A stretch of DNA of 64,000 nucleotides from Schlegelella_A sp965246805 (GTDB taxonomy: Bacteria > Pseudomonadota > Gammaproteobacteria > Burkholderiales > Burkholderiaceae_C). Below are positions 8,187 through 17,564 of this stretch, piece by piece. The notes under the pieces were generated by a model that saw only the letters and a program-made list of their open reading frames with translations, was not told the origin of the DNA and did no database searches. The position numbers and the translations under genes are program-made. Each line of letters opens with the position of its first letter. Positions within the stretch are counted from its first letter, which is position 1. Location: positions 62,001 through 126,000 of the forward strand of contig CBDFFO010000011.1 in NCBI GenBank assembly GCA_965246805.1, in the 5' to 3' direction.

Positions 8187-9227
8187 TCACACCTCGTTCG
8201 AATCCTTCGCCGCCAGCTCGCGCCACACCGCGGCCATCAACGCGAGCAATGTCGGCCCGAGAAAGAGGCCGAGCACGCCGAACGTCTCGAGCCCGCCAAC
8301 GATGCCGAGCAGCACCAGCACGAGCGGCAGGCGCGACGCGCCCGACATGAACACCGGCCGGATGAAGTGATCGGCAACGAAGATGAGCGCGCCACCGAAC
8401 ACGCCGAGCCCGATGGCCGTGCCGGTGGCCCCGCTTGCGAGCAAGAAAAGCAGCACGCCGGCAACGACCACCATCGCGCCGAACGGCACCATGCCGAGCA
8501 GGCCGGTGGCCAGGCCGAGCGCCGCCGGGTGCGGCACACCCGCGATGGCGTAGGCGATGCTCATCACCAAGGCCACGCCGAGGCCGACGAGCACGAGCCC
8601 GTTGACGGCGCCGCGGATCGAACGCACCGCGAGGCCGCGCATCTGCACGCCGGTCGGGCCCACATGGCGTTTCAGCACGAGGTCGATCTGCGCAGCGAGC
8701 GCGTCGCCGCCGAGGAAGAGGAAGAACATCACGACGATGCAGAAGAAGAGGGCCATCGCGTGGTGGCCGATCCGCGTGACGAGGGTTCGGCCGGTCGTGA
8801 AGCCGTGGTCGCCGAAGATCGAATGCGCGTAGCCGCTGAGCGCGCCCGGCTCGCCGAGCGTGTCGGTCCATTCGTGCGTGGCCCAGTCGCCGATCATCGG
8901 CAGGCCGGCCAGCCAGGCGGGCGCTGGCACGCCGTCCTGCTGGCTCGAACTCCAGAAATGCATCAGCGACGGCAGCTCGCGAAAACCGCGGAAGAAAAGA
9001 TAGCCGATCGGCACCAGCAGGAAGACGACGACCGCGCTCGTCAACAGCACCGCGCTCGCCACCTCGAAGCGCTTGCCGAGTCGGCGGCGCAGCCTGTCGT
9101 GCAACGGCCAGGTGCCGATCGCGATCAGGCTGGCCCAGCAGATCGGCACCAGCAGGCCCTTCAGCAGGTACAGGCAGGCCGCGACGATGAGCAGCGAGGC
9201 CGTGGCGCGAACGAATTCAGGCTTCAT
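8187..9227 (-). CDS. AI-2E family (PerM/TqsA-type) inner-membrane transporter
   Basis: A 346-residue polytopic membrane protein with about eight hydrophobic segments. There are two N-terminal helices, a helix pair, a soluble stretch of about 80 residues (region 90-160), then the conserved C-terminal half with GLATGLLGMVPFGAMV and the closing LGLFLGPTLLALM segment typical of the family. Members include putative AI-2 exporters and Na+/H+ antiporter-like permeases; the substrate here cannot be told. A second, diverged family member lies 0.8 kb away at 9995-11137. Confidence 0.85.
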   Translation of the reverse strand: MKPEFVRATASLLIVAACLYLLKGLLVPICWASLIAIGTWPLHDRLRRRLGKRFEVASAVLLTSAVVVFLLVPIGYLFFRGFRELPSLMHFWSSSQQDGVPAPAWLAGLPMIGDWATHEWTDTLGEPGALSGYAHSIFGDHGFTTGRTLVTRIGHHAMALFFCIVVMFFLFLGGDALAAQIDLVLKRHVGPTGVQMRGLAVRSIRGAVNGLVLVGLGVALVMSIAYAIAGVPHPAALGLATGLLGMVPFGAMVVVAGVLLFLLASGATGTAIGLGVFGGALIFVADHFIRPVFMSGASRLPLVLVLLGIVGGLETFGVLGLFLGPTLLALMAAVWRELAAKDSNEV

Positions 9228-9464
9228 GCGAAGGGGCCGAGCGGCCTGGCGTGGGCAAGCGGTGAGAGAACCGGCGCGGTCTCGGGCGGCGGCGAGCCGT
9301 CATTCTCTCTTGAACAGGATCGGCAGGCCACGTGCCTCCGAGGCGCTGGCCGGGCCCGGGGTAAGCGTGCGTAAAGCACGGTCGACAGGGCCGGGCCCTG
9401 TCTGCGTGCCGCGCTGGCGATGCGTTAATGAGGGGTTGCAGTCAAACGAACAGGTACGTCACCC

Positions 9465-9914
9465 ATGAAAAAAGCCATCGCTCTGTTGCTCGGCGTCGCT
9501 GCCGTCGGTTCCGCATGCGCGCAAACGCGGGTCGGTGTCTCGATCGGCATCAACCAGCCCGGCGTCTACGGGCGCATCGACATCGGCGATGTGCCGCCGC
9601 CGGCACTGGTCTATAGCCAGCCGGTCCTGATCGCGCCGCCCCGGGTCGTGGTGCGTGAACAGCCGCCGGTGTACCTCTACGTGCCCGTCGCACACCAGCA
9701 GGCGTGGGGCCGGTACTGCGGTCGCTACGGTGCGTGCGGCCAGCCGGTGTATTTCGTGCAGGAACGCTGGGTCGAGGAGCGCTACGAGCATGAGCATCCC
9801 GGCTGGAACCGCGGCAAGCACAAGGGTTGGGACAAGCACGACAAGGGCCGGGACGGAGATGACGACCGCGATCGCGGCGAGAGCCATGGGCGCGGGCACG
9901 GTCGTCGCGATTGA
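9465..9914 (+). CDS. secreted protein with a charged His/Lys/Asp-rich tail, unknown function
   Basis: A 149-residue protein with a signal peptide (MKKAIALLLGVAAVGSACA, then QTRVG). The mature part has a Pro/Val-rich middle, a small Cys-containing patch RYCGRYGACGQPVYFVQERW, and a highly charged C-terminus rich in His, Lys, Arg, Asp and Gly from about residue 105. The type is common and uncharacterised in Burkholderiales. It stands alone on the plus strand between the two AI-2E-type permease genes. The charged tail could bind metals or polyanions, but this is speculation. Confidence 0.72.
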   Translation: MKKAIALLLGVAAVGSACAQTRVGVSIGINQPGVYGRIDIGDVPPPALVYSQPVLIAPPRVVVREQPPVYLYVPVAHQQAWGRYCGRYGACGQPVYFVQERWVEERYEHEHPGWNRGKHKGWDKHDKGRDGDDDRDRGESHGRGHGRRD

Positions 9915-9994
9915 AGGGCGGCGCCGCCTGCGTGATGTCCACGCGATGGGGGTCAACCTTTCCCGGGACCTCGGGGTGCCGCAACGGCGGGCGG

Positions 9995-11137
9995 CTATTC
10001 ACGTTCGAGTGACGTCCGCGGCGTCACGACCACGCCGCTCTCGGCGGCCCGCGACGCTGCGTCGCGCCGCGTCGATTCTTCGCCGATGCGCTGCACCGCG
10101 ATCTTCGCTGCCGCGAGAACCGGCACCGACAGGAACACACCCACGACGCCGCCCAGTTCGTCGCCGGCCAATAAGCCGAACAGCACCAGCAACGGCGGCA
10201 CCGTCACGCCTTCGCTCATCAGATACGGATTCAACACGTAGTCCTGGAACACGCGATACACGGCGATGAAGCCGAGGAGCGCGAACACGTGCTCGTAGCC
10301 GCTCAGTCCGGCAACGCCCGCGCAGATGACGGCCGCGGCGAGCGGCCCGAGCACCGGGATGAACTCGAGAACTCCCGAAAGCAGCGCAAGCAGCAGACCG
10401 TAGGGCACGCCGATGATCGTGAATACGCACGAATAGACGACGATGGTCGCCAACGCCAGCAGCAGCAACGCACGCATGTAGCCGCCGAGGAGGGTGTCTA
10501 GGTCGTCGACGATCCGGCGCCACATCGTCGCGTGCTCGCGCCGGCCGGTCCACGCGAGGTAGCCATCGCGCATCGTGCTGCCGTCCTTGATGAGCAGGAA
10601 GGCGAGCACCGGGATCAGCACCACGTAGATCAGATTGCCGGCGATCATCAGCAACGCGTGGCCGACCTGGCGCGCGACCGGTAACGCATACGCGGCGCCA
10701 CTTTGAAGATGGTCCTTGGCGAACTGCGAAAGTCGCGTTCGATACGACGACAGGAAGTCGGGCAACGGCACACGGTCGAACAGGTTGGTGCCGTCGGCGA
10801 GGCGCGGCAACTGTTCCGAGAGCGACGACGCCTGGTCGACGATCGGCGGCCCGGCGATCGCGGCCACGCCGAACAGCGCGAGCAGCAGCATCCCGAAGAC
10901 GAGTGCCGTCGCCACGCTCTTCGGCCAGCGCGCGGGCGCCCATCTCGAGATGCGCTGAACCAGCGGATGGACCATGTACGAAAAGAAAAGCGCGAGCACG
11001 AAAACGAAGACCGTGTGGCGCACCGCATAGACGATGTAGATCGCGAGCGCCACCAGCGCTACGGTCCATGCGACGCGAGCGGCACGCTGATCGAAGCCGA
11101 GCATGGTGCGGATCGGTCTTCCACGGTCGAGTGACAT
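9995..11137 (-). CDS. AI-2E family transporter, second copy
   Basis: A 380-residue membrane protein. After a short N-terminus (MSLDRGRPIRTMLGFDQRAA) come paired helices, a soluble region around residues 90-150, and the C-terminal transmembrane block containing LLALLSGVLEFIPVLGPLAAA and LFGLLAGDELGGVVGVFLSVPVLAA, hallmarks of the AI-2E/PerM family. The start at 11137 gives a normal length. The frame stays open upstream through the tRNA gene, which must be chance. It shares the fold but little sequence with 8187-9227, so this is an old duplication rather than a recent one. Confidence 0.87.
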   Translation of the reverse strand: MSLDRGRPIRTMLGFDQRAARVAWTVALVALAIYIVYAVRHTVFVFVLALFFSYMVHPLVQRISRWAPARWPKSVATALVFGMLLLALFGVAAIAGPPIVDQASSLSEQLPRLADGTNLFDRVPLPDFLSSYRTRLSQFAKDHLQSGAAYALPVARQVGHALLMIAGNLIYVVLIPVLAFLLIKDGSTMRDGYLAWTGRREHATMWRRIVDDLDTLLGGYMRALLLLALATIVVYSCVFTIIGVPYGLLLALLSGVLEFIPVLGPLAAAVICAGVAGLSGYEHVFALLGFIAVYRVFQDYVLNPYLMSEGVTVPPLLVLFGLLAGDELGGVVGVFLSVPVLAAAKIAVQRIGEESTRRDAASRAAESGVVVTPRTSLERE

Positions 11138-11238
11138 GAAGAATGCCTCTGATGGAAAACGGGACGGCGCCATCGACGTTGCGGAGGTCGTGCGTTGGTG
11201 CCGTGCCGCACCCATGGCCGCTCGCTTTTTTAGACGAC

Positions 11239-11314
11239 TGGTGCCGGCGAGAAGAGTCGAACTCCCGACCTTCGCATTACGAATGCGCTGCTCTACCAAC
11301 TGAGCTACGCCGGC
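11239..11314 (-). tRNA. thrW: tRNA-Thr(CGU)
   Basis: The 76-nt gene has acceptor arm GCCGGCG/CGCCGGC, D-arm GCTCAGTTGGTAGAGC, anticodon loop TTCGTAA (anticodon CGU), T-loop TTCGACT and an encoded CCA end. The anticodon arm is the same as the one I remember for the E. coli thrW product. It lies between an AI-2E permease and the phosphofructokinase gene. Confidence 0.96.
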
Positions 11315-11355
11315 GTCGCGCGAGGCAGCGTTGCTGCTTCGGCGAAGGGCGGATG

Positions 11356-12618
11356 TTAGCGCAGGTCGAAGGCGGGCAGCTGGGTCGCGACCGCGACGTT
11401 TTTCAGGGTCGCGTAGACCGGCAGGCCGTCCCGGTAGGCCGGGTAGTCTTCGCCGGCGATCAGCGGCGCGAGATAGCGCCGGCAGGTTTCGGTGATGCCG
11501 AAGCCGTCTGCGGTGATGAAGTCGCGCGGCATGAACTTCTCGACGTTGGCCACGTCGGCCAGGTCGGCCACGCCGATACGCCATTGATAGGGCGCATCCG
11601 ACACACGTTCGATGGTTGGCATCACCGCGTTCTTGCCTTCGATCGCCAGCTCCACCGCACGTTCACCGAGCGCGTAGGCCTGTTCCACATCGGTCTTCGA
11701 TGCGATGTGGCGCGCCGCGCGTTGCAGGTAATCGGCGACGGCCCAGTGGAACTTGTGGCCGAGGGCGGTCTTGACCATGTTGGCGATGACCGGCGCCGCG
11801 CCGCCGAGCTGCGCGTGACCGAACGCGTCGCGCGTGCCCTGCTCGGCGAGAAAGCGGCCATCGGGGTGGTGGCAACCTTCCGAGACCACGACGGTGCAAT
11901 AGCCGTGGAGTTTCACGAGCGTATCGACGCGCGCGATGAACGCCGCCTCGTCGAACTCGATTTCGGGAAAGAGGATCGCGACCGGAATGCCGTACGACTC
12001 GATCAGCCCGCCCGCCGCCGCGATCCAGCCGGCGTGCCGGCCCATCACCTCCATCACGAACACCTTGGTCGAGGTGCGCGCCATCGAGCGCACGTCGAAC
12101 GATGCTTCGAGAGCCGACACCGCCACGTATTTCGCCACCGAGCCGAAGCCGGGGCAGCAGTCGGTGATCGGAAGGTCGTTGTCGACGGTCTTCGGCACGT
12201 GGATGGCTTGCAGCGGGTAGCCCATCGCAGCCGAGAGTTGGCTCATCTTGAAGCAGGTGTCGGCCGAATCGCCGCCGCCGTTGTAGAAGAAGGTGCCGAT
12301 GTCGTGCGCCTTGAATACCGCGATCAGCCGCTCGTACTCGCGCCGGTTGGCGTCGATCGACTTCAACTTGTAGCGGCACGACCCGAACGCGCCCGCCGGC
12401 GTGTGGCGCAGCGCCGCGATGTCGTCGGCGCTTTCGAGGCTGGTGTCGATGAGGTCTTCGGTCAGCGCGCCGATGATGCCGTTGCGGCCCGCGAACACGC
12501 GGCCGATGCGGTCGCCGTGCGCGCGTGCGGTTTCGATCACGCCGCAGGCCGACGCGTTGATGACGGCCGTGACGCCGCCCGACTGCGCGTAGAACGCATT
12601 CTTCCCGGCCGCGCTCAT
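11356..12618 (-). CDS. pfp: pyrophosphate-dependent 6-phosphofructokinase
   Basis: The 420-residue protein phosphorylates fructose-6-phosphate reversibly with PPi in central carbon metabolism. It has the PFK N-terminal AQSGGVTAVINAS, GGGDSADT (residues 114-121) in place of the ATP-type GGDGS, and PKTVDND (142-148), where the Lys marks PPi-dependent enzymes (ATP enzymes have PGTIDND). MEVMGRHAGWIAA follows. The start at 12618 gives the expected N-terminus; the longer open frame upstream overlaps pepN and is artefactual. pepN lies 55 bases upstream on the same strand, so the two may be cotranscribed. Confidence 0.92.
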   Translation of the reverse strand: MSAAGKNAFYAQSGGVTAVINASACGVIETARAHGDRIGRVFAGRNGIIGALTEDLIDTSLESADDIAALRHTPAGAFGSCRYKLKSIDANRREYERLIAVFKAHDIGTFFYNGGGDSADTCFKMSQLSAAMGYPLQAIHVPKTVDNDLPITDCCPGFGSVAKYVAVSALEASFDVRSMARTSTKVFVMEVMGRHAGWIAAAGGLIESYGIPVAILFPEIEFDEAAFIARVDTLVKLHGYCTVVVSEGCHHPDGRFLAEQGTRDAFGHAQLGGAAPVIANMVKTALGHKFHWAVADYLQRAARHIASKTDVEQAYALGERAVELAIEGKNAVMPTIERVSDAPYQWRIGVADLADVANVEKFMPRDFITADGFGITETCRRYLAPLIAGEDYPAYRDGLPVYATLKNVAVATQLPAFDLR

Positions 12619-12673
12619 TGGAGGACCTTGCGCTGCGCGCTGCGGTGTTCGCCTTTCGGGCGGGCGGGAAGGC

Positions 12674-15490
12674 TCATGAGACGCTCCCCGCGCCGGTGAT
12701 GTCGGCTTTGGCCACACCGGCAATGGCATCGGCGTGCAGCGTCGGCGCCGGCGTGTTCGATGCATACGCGATGTGTGAATCGACCGAAGCCGTCGCGGGC
12801 CTGTCTTCACCTGCGGCCAACGCGCGCCCGACGATCTCCGAGACATCGCTCGACAGACCCACGTGCGCCGCGACGCGCGCGAGCGCGGCATGTGCACGGC
12901 TGCGATACGGCTCATCGAGTCGCGTCCAGCGGTCCATCGTGCGTGCCATGCGGGAGGCGAGTTGCGGGTTGAGCGCATCGAGCTCGAGCACGCGATCGGC
13001 CCAGAACGCATAGCCCGCCCCATCGGCGCGATGAAAGGCACCAGGGTTGCCCATGCAGAAGGTGCCGATCAGGCTGCGGGCGCGGTTCGGGTTGGCGAGC
13101 TGGAAGTCGGCATGGCGCAGCAGGCTCCTGACCTTGGCGAACACCGCGCCATCGTGCTCGGGCGCGCTCGCCTGCAGCGCGAACCAGCGGTCGAGCATCA
13201 ACGCGTCGCCGTCGCAGATCGCATGGAACTGGTCGATTGCGGGCTTCGCGAGATCGCTGCGCGCGCCCTGCAGGGCGATCAGTGCGCCCTGGCGGTCGGT
13301 GAGGTTGCCGGCGTCCTTGAAACGTTCATAGGCACGGCTCGGCCAAGCCGTGTCGCCGCTCTTCGTCGATGCCAGACAGCACATTGCGAGCGCGAGGTTC
13401 GCGAGCGCGCGTTTGCCCGCCGAGTCGGCATCGGGCGAAAAACCTCCTGCCGTCTGGTGACTCTCGTAGGCGACGGCCCATTCGTCGCGCAGCGCGACGG
13501 CGAGTTGCTGCTTCATGTGTTCGCGCGCCGCATGGATGCGCGGCGGGTCGACGCGGTCGAGCTGTTCGGCCAGGTAGGCCTCGCTCGGCAAGGTCAGCAC
13601 CAGATCCTTGAATGCGGCGTCGAGCATTTCGCTCTGCAGCACGGCTCGCATCGCGCCGATGTAGTCGGCATCGAGTTCGGCGGGCGCGCCGCTTTTCGCA
13701 GCGGCGACGAGGCGGTTCAGCGCCAGGCGTTGGCCGGCCTCCCATCGGCTGAATGGGTCCGTGTCGTGATTGAGCAGCACGAGCAGGTCGGCATCGCTAA
13801 GCCCGTCGGTCAGCACGACCGGCGCCGAGAAGCCGCGCAGCAACGACGGCACCGGCGCCTCGTCGACGTTCACGAACGTGAAGAAGCTCTTCGCGTCCTC
13901 GAGCACCAGGACGCGCTCGGTTCGGGCCGCCGACGGGTCGCCCCTGTCGTCTTCCAGTTGCACCGGCAAGGCCTTCCCGTCCCGGCCGATTAACGCGATG
14001 CCGAGTGGAATCACGAAAGGCTCGCGCGCGCCGGCGAGCGCGGTCGGCCCGGCGCTTTGTTCGATGCCGAGCGTGTAGGTGCGCGACGGCGCGTCGTAAC
14101 GGCCGCGCGCCGACACGCGCGGCGTGCCGGCTTGCGCATACCAGCGCTTGAAGGGCGCCAGCGTGCGGGCGAGGGCGCTCTCCGGGTTGGCGTCGGCGAT
14201 CGACTGCGCGAAGTCGTCGCAGGTCACGGCCTGGCCGTCGAAGCGCTCGAAGTAGAGGCTCATGCCTTTGGTGAAACCATCGCGGCCGACCAGCGTCTGC
14301 ATCATGCGCACGACCTCGGCACCCTTTTCATAGACCGTCGGGGTGTAGAAGTTGTTGATCTCGACATAGCGGTCGGGTCGCACCGGGTGCGCCATCGGCC
14401 CCGCGTCTTCCGAGAACTGCACTTGGCGCAGGTTGCGCACGTCTTCGATACGTTTGACCGCTCGCGCTGACGGGCTCGCCACCATGTCCATGCTGAACTC
14501 CTGGTCGCGAAAGACGGTGAGGCCCTCTTTCAGGCTGAGCTGGAACCAGTCGCGACAGGTGATCCGGTTGCCGGTCCAGTTGTGGAAGTACTCGTGGCCC
14601 ACCACGGATTCGATCGCGGCGTAGTCGGTGTCGGTCGCCGTAGCGGGGCTCGCTAGCACGTACTTCGTGTTGAAGATGTTGAGGCCCTTGTTCTCCATGG
14701 CGCCCATGTTGAAGTCGCTGACCGCGACGATCATGAAGCGCTCGAGATCAAGCGGCAGCTTGAAGCGGGCTTCGTCCCAGACCACCGAGGCCACGAGCGA
14801 GTTCATCGCGTGCTCGGTCTTCTCGAGATCGCCGCGGCGGACGTAGACCTGCAGCAGGTGATCCTTGCCGCCGCGCGTGCGGATCGTCTGCTCGCGTGCC
14901 ACCAAGTCGGCCGCGACCAGTGCGAACAGATAGCACGGCTTCGGGAACGGGTCGTGCCATTTCGCGAAGTGGCGGCCGTTCTCGAGTTCGCCTTGCTCGA
15001 CCAGGTTGCCGTTCGAGAGCAGCACCGGATACGCCGACTTGTCGGCGCGCATCGTGACGGTGTAGATCGCCATCACGTCGGGACGGTCGAGGAAGTGGGT
15101 GATGCGGCGGAAGCCTTCGGCTTCGCATTGCGTAAAGAGCCCCCCGTTCGACGTGTAGAGGCCGGAGAGGGCGGTGTTCTTGTCGGGTGCGCAGATGTTC
15201 CGGATCTCGATCTCGCATTCGCCGTCGGGCAGGCTGTCGATGACAAGGAAGCCCGGCTCGTGGCGGAACGACACCGAAGCGCCGTTCACGCACACCCGCG
15301 TGAGGTTGAGGCCGTCGCCGTTGAGCTTCAGCGGCTGTGCCGGCACGGCGGTGTTGCGCTCGATGCGCAGCTTGCTCACGACCATGGTCTTAGCGGGCGC
15401 GAGGTCGAAGGTAAGGTCGACGTGGCGGATCCAGTAGGCCGGCTCCGCGTAATCTTCGCGGCGGATGATGGAAGCTGTGCCTTCACGCAT
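12674..15490 (-). CDS. pepN: aminopeptidase N (M1 family)
   Basis: A 938-residue cytoplasmic zinc aminopeptidase. It has the exopeptidase motif GAMEN (263-267), the zinc site HEYFH (299-303) with the downstream third ligand in LKEGLTVF (Glu322), and the long helical C-terminal domain of the bacterial M1/DUF3458 subfamily. It begins MREGTASIIRREDY, matching the usual N-terminus. The start at 15490 leaves 19 bases to the end of the toxin gene upstream. The protein helps recycle peptides to amino acids. Its length is normal and no active-site residue is missing. Confidence 0.95.
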   Translation of the reverse strand: MREGTASIIRREDYAEPAYWIRHVDLTFDLAPAKTMVVSKLRIERNTAVPAQPLKLNGDGLNLTRVCVNGASVSFRHEPGFLVIDSLPDGECEIEIRNICAPDKNTALSGLYTSNGGLFTQCEAEGFRRITHFLDRPDVMAIYTVTMRADKSAYPVLLSNGNLVEQGELENGRHFAKWHDPFPKPCYLFALVAADLVAREQTIRTRGGKDHLLQVYVRRGDLEKTEHAMNSLVASVVWDEARFKLPLDLERFMIVAVSDFNMGAMENKGLNIFNTKYVLASPATATDTDYAAIESVVGHEYFHNWTGNRITCRDWFQLSLKEGLTVFRDQEFSMDMVASPSARAVKRIEDVRNLRQVQFSEDAGPMAHPVRPDRYVEINNFYTPTVYEKGAEVVRMMQTLVGRDGFTKGMSLYFERFDGQAVTCDDFAQSIADANPESALARTLAPFKRWYAQAGTPRVSARGRYDAPSRTYTLGIEQSAGPTALAGAREPFVIPLGIALIGRDGKALPVQLEDDRGDPSAARTERVLVLEDAKSFFTFVNVDEAPVPSLLRGFSAPVVLTDGLSDADLLVLLNHDTDPFSRWEAGQRLALNRLVAAAKSGAPAELDADYIGAMRAVLQSEMLDAAFKDLVLTLPSEAYLAEQLDRVDPPRIHAAREHMKQQLAVALRDEWAVAYESHQTAGGFSPDADSAGKRALANLALAMCCLASTKSGDTAWPSRAYERFKDAGNLTDRQGALIALQGARSDLAKPAIDQFHAICDGDALMLDRWFALQASAPEHDGAVFAKVRSLLRHADFQLANPNRARSLIGTFCMGNPGAFHRADGAGYAFWADRVLELDALNPQLASRMARTMDRWTRLDEPYRSRAHAALARVAAHVGLSSDVSEIVGRALAAGEDRPATASVDSHIAYASNTPAPTLHADAIAGVAKADITGAGSVS

Positions 15491-15509
15491 GGTGGGTCTC
15501 GATCGGTTC

Positions 15510-15971
15510 TTAGAATATGTGCACGTGCAGCTTGGTCTTGCGGGCGGCTTCGGCCAACTGACGGTCGGCCGTGGCGAATTCGTCGGCACCGTGCTGCAGC
15601 GCGGCGGCAAGGTGCAGTGCATCGAGCGTCGCGAGCGGCGCGCCCAGGCTCAAGATCAACTGTTGGGCGCGCGAAAAAATGTCGGCACCGAAGTCGATCA
15701 GCCGCCAACTGCCGGCGGCCAAGTCGGAGAGAAAGGCCTGCCGCACCGTGCTCGCTTGTTGACGCGACAGCGCGCCCATTCGCATCAGGCGCTGCAGCGC
15801 ACCGGTGAATTCGGTGGTGCCGAGCGGGCAGATGACCCGCTCGACCGACGGCAGCTCACAAAACGCCTCGAACGCATCGGTGCCGGTCTCGTGCAGATAG
15901 CGCTTGAGAAGCGCACTGGTATCGATGTAGCACGTGACCGCAAGCGCGACATCACGTGCCACGGCGATCAC
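15510..15971 (-). CDS. vapC: PIN-domain toxin (VapC family)
   Basis: A PIN-domain ribonuclease of about 150 residues. The four acidic active-site positions are visible: YIDTSALLKRY (Asp17), TTEFTGAL (Glu54), APLATLDALHLAAA (Asp117) and FATADRQLAEAA (Asp136). It lies directly behind a Phd/VapB-type antitoxin and overlaps its end, the usual arrangement for a toxin-antitoxin pair. The start is not certain: GTG at 15971 (20-base overlap) and GTG at 15962 are both possible, and no ATG is available before the first motif. The target RNA is unknown. Confidence 0.85.
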   Translation of the reverse strand: MIAVARDVALAVTCYIDTSALLKRYLHETGTDAFEAFCELPSVERVICPLGTTEFTGALQRLMRMGALSRQQASTVRQAFLSDLAAGSWRLIDFGADIFSRAQQLILSLGAPLATLDALHLAAALQHGADEFATADRQLAEAARKTKLHVHIF

Positions 15972-16185
15972 GATCCAGGCGGATCAGCTCCTCGGACGAA
16001 ATGGCCATCTTCGGCATCGTCGCGCGAAAGGCCTTCAGCGACGGCAGTTTCGGGCGCGGCTTCGGTGCCTCGACGGGCAACAGCCTCGCGATCGGCTCGC
16101 CGTTCGATACCAGCAACACCTCGCCTTCGGCCGCCAGCGTTTCCTTCAGGCTCGGCGTGGCTTGCCTCAACTCACGAACGTTCAT
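15952..16185 (-). CDS. Phd/YefM-type antitoxin
   Basis: A 77-residue protein starting MNVRELRQATPSLKETLAAEG, the N-terminal DNA-binding Phd/YefM fold that combines with a flexible toxin-neutralising tail. VLLVSNGEPIARLLPVE is the typical central strand region, and the C-terminus (EELIRLDRDRRGT) is charged. It precedes and overlaps the PIN toxin. The start at 16185 is preferred over an in-frame upstream one at 16242 because it matches the family N-terminus and lies downstream of the predicted promoter. It probably represses its own operon through the paired sites at 16234-16264. Confidence 0.83.
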   Translation of the reverse strand: MNVRELRQATPSLKETLAAEGEVLLVSNGEPIARLLPVEAPKPRPKLPSLKAFRATMPKMAISSEELIRLDRDRRGT

Positions 16186-16233
16186 CGTCTTCACGCGGTC
16201 TTTCCTTTTGCGACGCAGACGCCGGCAGCACCC

Positions 16234-16264
16234 GCGTGACACGGATTCTAGCAGCGTGACACGG
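16234..16264 (-). promoter_or_regulatory. predicted autoregulated promoter/operator of the toxin-antitoxin operon
   Basis: Two identical 11-base direct repeats, GCGTGACACGG, occupy 16234-16244 and 16254-16264 (plus-strand reading), 20 bases apart, i.e. two helical turns. Between them, on the minus strand, is TGCTAGAAT, an extended -10 element (TAGAAT at 16250-16245). The antitoxin ATG lies about 50 bases downstream. A Phd-like repressor bound to both repeats would cover the promoter. Function is inferred from layout. Confidence 0.6.
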
Positions 16265-16398
16265 GATCTCGTCTCACAACAAGTTGCGGGTGCAACCGAA
16301 GGCCATCGACTTCTAGCGAGGCCACGTCATCGGGTTGTGCTGGTCGATCGCGGGTTGCCCGGCCACCGCCGCCGCCCAGAACCGAACCGTCACCAACA

Positions 16399-17503
16399 TC
16401 ACACGCCCTGCTTCAGGCTCGCCTCGATGAACGGGTCTAGGTCGCCATCAAGCACCTTCTGCGTGTTGCTGATCTCGAAGTTGGTGCGCAGGTCCTTGAT
16501 GCGGCTCTGGTCGAGCACGTAGCTCCTGATCTGGTGGCCCCAACCCACATCGGTCTTGGTGTCTTCGAGCTTCTGCTGCGCGGCCATGCGGATGCGCATC
16601 TCGTGTTCGTAGAGGCGCGAGCGCAGCATCTGCCACGCCTCGTCGCGGTTCCGGTGCTGCGACCGGTCGTTCTGGCACTGCACGACGATGTTGGTCGGGA
16701 TGTGCGTGAGCCGCACCGCGGAATCGGTCTTGTTGATGTGCTGGCCACCGGCGCCGCTCGCGCGGAACGTGTCGGTGCGCACGTCGGCCGGGTTGATGTC
16801 GATCTCGATCGAATCGTCGACCTCCGGATAGACGAAGAGGCTCGCGAAGCTCGTGTGCCGGCCACCGGCCGAATCGAATGGGCTCTTCCTCACCAGCCGA
16901 TGCACGCCGGTCTCGGTGCGCAGCAAGCCGAACGCATAGTCGCCCTCGACCTTGATCGTCGCGCTGCGAATGCCGGCCACATCGCCCTCGGTCTCTTCCA
17001 TCACCTCGGTCTTGAAGCCTTTCTTCTCGCAGTACTTCAGGTACTGACGCAGCAGCATCGAGGCCCAGTCGCAGGCCTCGGTGCCGCCCGCCCCGGCCTG
17101 GATGTCGATGAAGCAGTTGCTCGGATCGGCCGGGTTCGAGAACATGCGGCGGAATTCGAGTTGCGCGACCGTCGCTTCGAGCTTCGCGGCATCGGCCTCG
17201 ATCGCGACGAGGCCGTCGACGTCGCCGTCGGCCTTCGACATGTCGTAGAGCTCTGTGTTGTCGGAGAGGTTGCTGGAGAGGTGGTCGATCGTGCCGACCA
17301 CGGTCTCGAGCGTGCGCTTCTCGCGCCCCAGTTCCTGCGCCCGCTTCGGCTCGTTCCAGACGTTCGGGTTCTCGAGCGCCGCGTTGACTTCATTCAGCCG
17401 CAGGGCTTTGCGGTCGTAGTCAAAGATACCCCCGGAGGTCTAGCGTGCGCTGGCTCAGATCGGCGAGGGCGTGGCCGATGGCATTGATGTGTTCGACGTC
17501 CAT
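16399..17503 (-). CDS. prfB: peptide chain release factor 2 (programmed +1 frameshift)
   Basis: RF2 terminates translation at UGA and UAA. The gene begins at ATG 17503 (MDVEHINAIGHALADLSQRT), reads 27 codons to CTT TGA C (CTT 17425-17423, in-frame TGA 17422-17420), and continues in the +1 frame from GAC at 17421 to the stop at 16399, about 367 residues in total. The slip site GGGGGTATCTTTGAC is the conserved RF2 autoregulatory signal with its internal Shine-Dalgarno-like GGGGG. The downstream part carries RKSPFDSAG (SPF, the UGA-reading tripeptide) and GAGGQHINKTDSAVR (GGQ, peptidyl hydrolysis). Annotating it without the shift would truncate the N-terminus. Confidence 0.96.
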
Positions 17504-17564
17504 GAAAGCTTCCTGTCCAGCCGAGGCCGGTGGCAACGCCTGATCGGCGGGGGATGCGATTTTC

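Noticed and set aside
11138..11584. Upstream extension of the second AI-2E permease through the tRNA gene
   Set aside because: A frame crossing a tRNA on the same strand is chance; the start at 11137 gives normal length.
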